Below the pieces are notes generated by a model. That model saw nothing but the letters and a program-made list of their open reading frames with translations, did no database searches and was not told where the DNA came from. A stretch of 64,000 nucleotides of DNA from Tolumonas auensis DSM 9187. GTDB taxonomy: Bacteria > Pseudomonadota > Gammaproteobacteria > Enterobacterales > Aeromonadaceae. Shown here piece by piece: positions 60,146 through 64,000 of this stretch (within the stretch, counting starts at the first letter, position 1; every line of letters begins with the position of its first letter). A program made the position numbers and the translations under genes. Location of the stretch: NCBI RefSeq assembly GCF_000023065.1, contig NC_012691.1:668501-732500 (forward strand), in the 5' to 3' direction.

Positions 60146-61492
60146 ATGAAGTTGTTTCTGCTGGGACGTCAGACGTCAAATCCTATTCTGAATCGCTTGC
60201 CGGCTATGTCTCATCTCTCTTCATTACCTGATGCAGTTGATGAGCCATCTTGCTTCATCCTCAATCTGGATGATCCGGCGCAGCAGGATCAGTTATTAGT
60301 ACAGATCAGGAAGCACCCCCGCTGGTTTGCTTTTCCGGTTTTCACCGTTCAGCCAAGTCAGCTGTCTGCGTATTTATCGGATGGCAATATCCCGGATGAT
60401 CTCCAGATCAGGATAGAACAATTTGCACAGCGATATCAGATATTAAAGGTTGATCCGGAAAAGGGGATCACCGAACGTTTACTGACCTATCTCTGGCTAT
60501 GGCAGGGGCGTTCGCTGAGTGCCAAACCACACCCTGAGAGTGCCCGGCTATATGATTATCCGCTGGCCGCGCTCTGGGTTGATCAGGATAACGAACTGTT
60601 CCCCTGGCTCCATTCGCTGGAACGTGAAGGACTCATCGAAGGAGCGACGCTGGTTGATCGGGTTCGTTATTGTTCTGTTTGTCACAGCGGCCATCTGAAT
60701 TATGTCGAATCCTGCCCGGAGTGCGGGAGTATTGATGTGGCGGCTGAATCGGCCTTGCATTGTTTTGCTTGCGGGCATGTTGCTACTCAGGCTGATTTTT
60801 TACACGCCGGGCATCTTTCCTGTCCTAATTGCCTGAGTCAGTTGCGGCATATTGGTGTGGATTATGATCGTCCGCTGGAAAACTATCGCTGCCATAGTTG
60901 TGATGCGTTATTTACAGATGGTGTCGTGAAGGTCCGCTGTCTGGAAGGCGGGCATGAGCAAACACCTGAACAGTTGATTATGCGTGCCATCCGGCATTAC
61001 AAGCTGACAGACAGTGGTGTGATGTATATGCGTAATGGTGCGCTGCGGAATCTGATCCCGGAATGGGTTGGCGGTCACGTCGCAGAAGAACATTTTTACT
61101 GGTTATTGCTATGGCAAAACAAACTTGCGTTACGTCATCGGAACTCGCATCTGGTCGCAGCACTTCGTTTTACGGAGTTAGGTGCTGTGATTTATCAACT
61201 TGGCGAGGCAGAAGCCATCACCCGTATTGATGCACTGACTCAGCGTTTGCAGTCGGTAATGCGGCACACGGATGTTTGTTGTCACTACCGGGATGATGTG
61301 TTGCTGTTCTTTTTACCCAATACACCGGCGGATCACGAGAGTGTGATTACAAATAAACTCAAATCATTAGGTGAAGAGCAGATAACGCATAATCTGCAGC
61401 TTGATTTCAGACTGCGTGCTTTGCCTGATCCACAGTTAGATGATGATGCGGCAATCTGGATCCAGCAGTTACTCGGGGAATTTACTTCGTGA
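60146..61492 (+). CDS. TackOD1-type zinc-ribbon protein with degenerate GGDEF-like domain
   Basis: A 448-residue protein. The N-terminal 130 residues look like a degenerate receiver-like domain. The centre (residues about 170-265) is cysteine-rich with five CxxC pairs: C176/C179, C190/C193, C206/C209, C226/C229 and C249/C252, which fit two or more zinc ribbons; I recognise this as the TackOD1 output-domain type. The C-terminal part (about 300-448) has a GGDEF-like layout but reads CHYRDDVLLFFLP (380-391) where an active cyclase has YGGDEF, so it should not make c-di-GMP. The ATG follows TAGGTGAAA. Its stop overlaps the glycosyltransferase start. Confidence 0.65.
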   Translation: MKLFLLGRQTSNPILNRLPAMSHLSSLPDAVDEPSCFILNLDDPAQQDQLLVQIRKHPRWFAFPVFTVQPSQLSAYLSDGNIPDDLQIRIEQFAQRYQILKVDPEKGITERLLTYLWLWQGRSLSAKPHPESARLYDYPLAALWVDQDNELFPWLHSLEREGLIEGATLVDRVRYCSVCHSGHLNYVESCPECGSIDVAAESALHCFACGHVATQADFLHAGHLSCPNCLSQLRHIGVDYDRPLENYRCHSCDALFTDGVVKVRCLEGGHEQTPEQLIMRAIRHYKLTDSGVMYMRNGALRNLIPEWVGGHVAEEHFYWLLLWQNKLALRHRNSHLVAALRFTELGAVIYQLGEAEAITRIDALTQRLQSVMRHTDVCCHYRDDVLLFFLPNTPADHESVITNKLKSLGEEQITHNLQLDFRLRALPDPQLDDDAAIWIQQLLGEFTS

Positions 61493-62820
61493 GTGATCAG
61501 CTGCTGATCATCAGTTATTTTTTTCTGCAGTTTAAACATACGTTATTATCGGATCTTTCGGCTGTTGCGTTATTTCTGCCGATGTTTCTGATATTTGATG
61601 TGCCGCTGAGTCTGATGGTGCTATTGGGCATAGGCCGCTGGTTCTGGCGTAAACATCATGAGCAGGAAAAACCGTATTACAGTCCGCTGGTTACCTGTGG
61701 CGTCACCTGTTACAGCGAAGGTGAAGATATAAAAAAGACCATTCTGACCCTGTGCGAACAGGTATACAGTGGTCATATTGAAATTATTGTTGTGATTGAT
61801 GGCGCCAGCATTAATAAATCCACCTATCAGGCCGCTTTAGAATGCCGGGAGATCGTGGCGCGTTATGCTCGCCGGAAGTTAATCATTTTACCGAAATGGC
61901 AGCGTGGGGGACGGGTTTCGTCGTCGAATGCGGCGTTGAATATTGCGAAAGGCGAGTTGTTTTTCGCTTTAGATGCGGACACTTCATTTGATAATGATAC
62001 GGTCAGTCAGATAGTACAGGAATTTACCGATCCTAATGTTCCTGCTGTTGGCGGTTCATTACGGGTCAGAAATGACAACGTAAGTCTGGTTTCCCGTATG
62101 CAGGCTCTGGAATATATGATTTCACTGCAGGGAGCCAAAACCGGGCTGGCGGAATGGAATGTAATCAATAGTATTTCAGGTGCTTTTGGTGCATTTCGTA
62201 CGAAATTTGTTCGGCAAATCGGTGGATGGGATACGCATTCGGGCGAAGATTTGGATATTACGTTACGTATCAAGCAGTATATGGCCAGACACCCCGATTT
62301 AAGAATTCCTTTTGCAGCGCATGCCATGGGCTATACGGATGTGCCAACTACGGTTAAGTCTTTGTTTATGCAGAGAATTCGCTGGGATGGCGATCTCTAT
62401 TTTCTTTATCTCCGAAAACATAAGCAGGGGCTTTCTCCCCGGTTATTAGGTTGGAGAAATTATATCTCGACTGTGTTATATGGTGTTGTTCAGAATATTC
62501 TTCTGCCATATCTGGTCGTTTTTTATACCATATGGGTTTTCTTTAATTATCCTGCACAGGTCGTGTGTGCCGGATTTGCCATTCAGTATTTATGTTATTT
62601 GTTTTTTACTGTATTACATTTTATGGTTTTTTTGATCGCTGTTTCCAAGCACCCGACAAAAGATATCCATTATTTTAAATGGTTACCATTTTATCCGATA
62701 TACGGTTTTATTATGCGCATAGTGAATGCTATTGCTGTATTAAATGAACAAATTCGACGTAGTCATGAAGAAAGTAACATGGCACCGTGGTGGGTGTTGA
62801 AAAGAGGAAAACGTTTCTGA
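61489..62820 (+). CDS. processive family-2 glycosyltransferase (membrane)
   Basis: A 443-residue membrane protein with helices near residues 20-50 and several after 310. The GT2 catalytic motifs are present: D104 in VVIDGASIN, D162-A-D164 in ALDADTSFD, E253-D254 in HSGEDLDITLR and QxxRW (Q295-W299) in MQRIRWDGDL, which is the signature of processive synthases such as cellulose, hyaluronan or poly-N-acetylglucosamine synthases. No PilZ domain is seen. The GTG at 61489 overlaps the upstream TGA by four bases, so the pair is coupled. The polymer is unknown. Confidence 0.88.
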   Translation: MSDQLLIISYFFLQFKHTLLSDLSAVALFLPMFLIFDVPLSLMVLLGIGRWFWRKHHEQEKPYYSPLVTCGVTCYSEGEDIKKTILTLCEQVYSGHIEIIVVIDGASINKSTYQAALECREIVARYARRKLIILPKWQRGGRVSSSNAALNIAKGELFFALDADTSFDNDTVSQIVQEFTDPNVPAVGGSLRVRNDNVSLVSRMQALEYMISLQGAKTGLAEWNVINSISGAFGAFRTKFVRQIGGWDTHSGEDLDITLRIKQYMARHPDLRIPFAAHAMGYTDVPTTVKSLFMQRIRWDGDLYFLYLRKHKQGLSPRLLGWRNYISTVLYGVVQNILLPYLVVFYTIWVFFNYPAQVVCAGFAIQYLCYLFFTVLHFMVFLIAVSKHPTKDIHYFKWLPFYPIYGFIMRIVNAIAVLNEQIRRSHEESNMAPWWVLKRGKRF

Positions 62821-62821
62821 T

Positions 62822-63895
62822 ATGAAAATTAAATTTCATCTCGATAAGCAAAAAAATCCTGCACAGCATGGCGGTGTAAAAATCAATTATGGTGCGGGAA
62901 AACGAATAGCATTTCGTTTGCGCTGGTATCTGATTTTGTTCTTAATTATAAGTCCGGTGCTTATTTTTGTCTGGTATATCACCAAAGACAAAGTAATTGT
63001 GGAGTCACCTGGTTTGCTGACCACTGAACCACTAAAAATTCAGGCGAGTCAGGATGCTGTTATTTCGGCGGTAAATATCAAACAAGGCCAACCGGCGAAA
63101 CAGGGTAATATCCTTATTGCTTTGGATAAACCCGTTCTGCAGGCAGAAATAAAGCAACTGGAAAATAATATTTCGTTATTGGAAAAAACATTAACCGGGG
63201 ACTGGGTAAAACAGGAAACGTTGTTGAAACAGAAAATTGATATTGCTGCTGCGGATCTGAAAGAAAAAAGTACTTTGTATCAAAAATACATGAGTTTTAA
63301 TCAGAACGGATTGTTGCAGTTAGAACAATGGGCCAATGTTAGTCAGCTGAAGATGAATGCCGAATTGTTATTGCTGGAAAGTAACCGCAATCTGTACGCC
63401 CTGAATCAGGATAAGATCAGCGGTAGTGCGGCGCAGTATCTGAATGAGCTCAAATTACGTTTACAACTTCTGAAAGCCAGACAATCGGAGTTGCAGGTTG
63501 TAGCCCCGATGGATGGAGAGGTAAAAGATGTACTGGTACAGCGGGGGATGACGGTCCGTAGCGGTGAACCGTTAATGTTGTATGCCATTCGTTCTCAACC
63601 TGTAGTGGTCGCCTATTTAACCCCCTCTGACGGGCAATTTTCCGGTATCGGACAACAGGCCACAGTGACATTGCCCGGCGGTGAAACGATAGCGGCGACG
63701 GTGAGTGAACCCACTAAAATTACCGAGCGGGTACCGGCACAACTGGCTGGCCCGTTTGATAACAACAAAGCAGCATTAAAAGTAGTGTTAAAACTGGAGC
63801 ACATGCCGGTACAGGTTATTGAAGGCTTATCGGTATCGGTTCGTTTTCATTACACCAGAAACAATGTCTGGTCGCATATCCGCAATATATTCTGA
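62822..63895 (+). CDS. HlyD-family membrane-fusion protein
   Basis: A 357-residue protein with a cytoplasmic basic N-terminus, one transmembrane helix (about residues 33-52) and a periplasmic region. It has a split biotinyl-lipoyl-like domain (VESPGLLTTEPLKIQASQD and VVAPMDGEVKDVLVQRG) around a coiled-coil hairpin of about 110 residues, then a beta-barrel. Such adaptors connect an inner-membrane synthase or pump to the outer membrane; Alg44-like relatives serve polysaccharide export. It begins two bases after the glycosyltransferase stop, so it belongs to the same operon. Confidence 0.88.
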   Translation: MKIKFHLDKQKNPAQHGGVKINYGAGKRIAFRLRWYLILFLIISPVLIFVWYITKDKVIVESPGLLTTEPLKIQASQDAVISAVNIKQGQPAKQGNILIALDKPVLQAEIKQLENNISLLEKTLTGDWVKQETLLKQKIDIAAADLKEKSTLYQKYMSFNQNGLLQLEQWANVSQLKMNAELLLLESNRNLYALNQDKISGSAAQYLNELKLRLQLLKARQSELQVVAPMDGEVKDVLVQRGMTVRSGEPLMLYAIRSQPVVVAYLTPSDGQFSGIGQQATVTLPGGETIAATVSEPTKITERVPAQLAGPFDNNKAALKVVLKLEHMPVQVIEGLSVSVRFHYTRNNVWSHIRNIF

Positions 63896-63947
63896 TGAGA
63901 TGGCCGGATAATTTCATATTTCACGACAATGCACGGAGGCAATAAGA

Positions 63948-64000
63948 ATGCTGATAGAAAAAAAATACCGATGGTTAGGGCTGTTTGCCGGGTTGTGTTG
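63948..64000 (+). CDS. start of a fourth gene, truncated by the window edge
   Basis: An ATG preceded by GGAGG at a good distance opens a frame reading MLIEKKYRWLGLFAGLC. The N-terminus looks like a signal peptide, possibly a lipobox (LFAGLC). It lies 52 bases after the HlyD-type gene and so is probably part of the same operon, for instance an outer-membrane or polymer-modifying partner. Nothing more can be said. Confidence 0.6.
   Translation, partial: MLIEKKYRWLGLFAGLC

Overview
The window is ordinary gammaproteobacterial chromosome of about 50 percent GC, densely packed with housekeeping genes on both strands. Several gene blocks have the same order as in Escherichia coli: ydiJ-menI, yadS-btuF-mtnN, yhcC-arcB, arcA beside thrLABC, cysZ-cysK-ptsHI-crr, and zipA-ligA. 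The ArcAB, RfaH, MtnN and ThrLABC set, pairs such as PAP2 phosphatase plus MJ1255/VC2487-type glycosyltransferase, and a nifB-fdx-nifQ cluster point to a facultatively anaerobic, nitrogen-fixing member of or near the Aeromonadales; Tolumonas is my best guess. That is inference from gene content, not a database match. I see no insertion sequence, prophage or CRISPR array.

Layout. 0.1-8 kb: D-2-hydroxyacid dehydrogenase (ydiJ) with a hotdog thioesterase (menI), DEAD-box helicase deaD, an RNA m5C methyltransferase, and pdxH. 8-13 kb: a large MscK-type mechanosensitive channel and pyruvate kinase pykF, both on the minus strand, with a short tRNA-Leu-like fragment beside the channel gene. 13.3-15.7 kb: nifB-ferredoxin-nifQ behind a recognisable NifA site and sigma-54 promoter, supplying the cluster and molybdenum for nitrogenase cofactor. 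15.7-20 kb: a LysE-type exporter, BrnQ, a PAP2 phosphatase and a glycosyltransferase. 20-22.6 kb: acetolactate synthase ilvIH and two identical tRNA-Ala(GGC) genes. 22.6-31.3 kb: yadS-btuF-mtnN, yhcC-arcB, dgt, rfaH and arcA. 31.5-36.4 kb: the threonine operon with an intact leader peptide and attenuator. 36.5-42 kb: ptsHI-crr, cysK and an L,D-transpeptidase. 42-50.6 kb: cysZ, zipA, ligA and purL. 50.7-59 kb: envelope genes (nlpC, a YceB-like protein, cls, two DUF945 proteins), purU, a DUF4202 protein, a LEA14-like lipoprotein, an acidic orphan and a GhrA-type reductase.

The right edge (60.1 kb to the end) is the least conventional part. A cysteine-rich TackOD1-like protein with a GGDEF-like but inactivated C-terminal domain is translationally coupled to a processive family-2 glycosyltransferase, followed by an HlyD-type adaptor and the start of a fourth gene that runs off the window. 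The set looks like a polysaccharide synthesis and export locus whose regulator is a zinc-ribbon sensor or scaffold rather than a normal diguanylate cyclase. This is my best candidate for an undescribed system; its other half is outside the window.

Starts were moved from the longest open frame wherever ribosome-binding sites and family alignments recalled from memory pointed downstream. All family assignments rest on motif recognition by eye, without searches.
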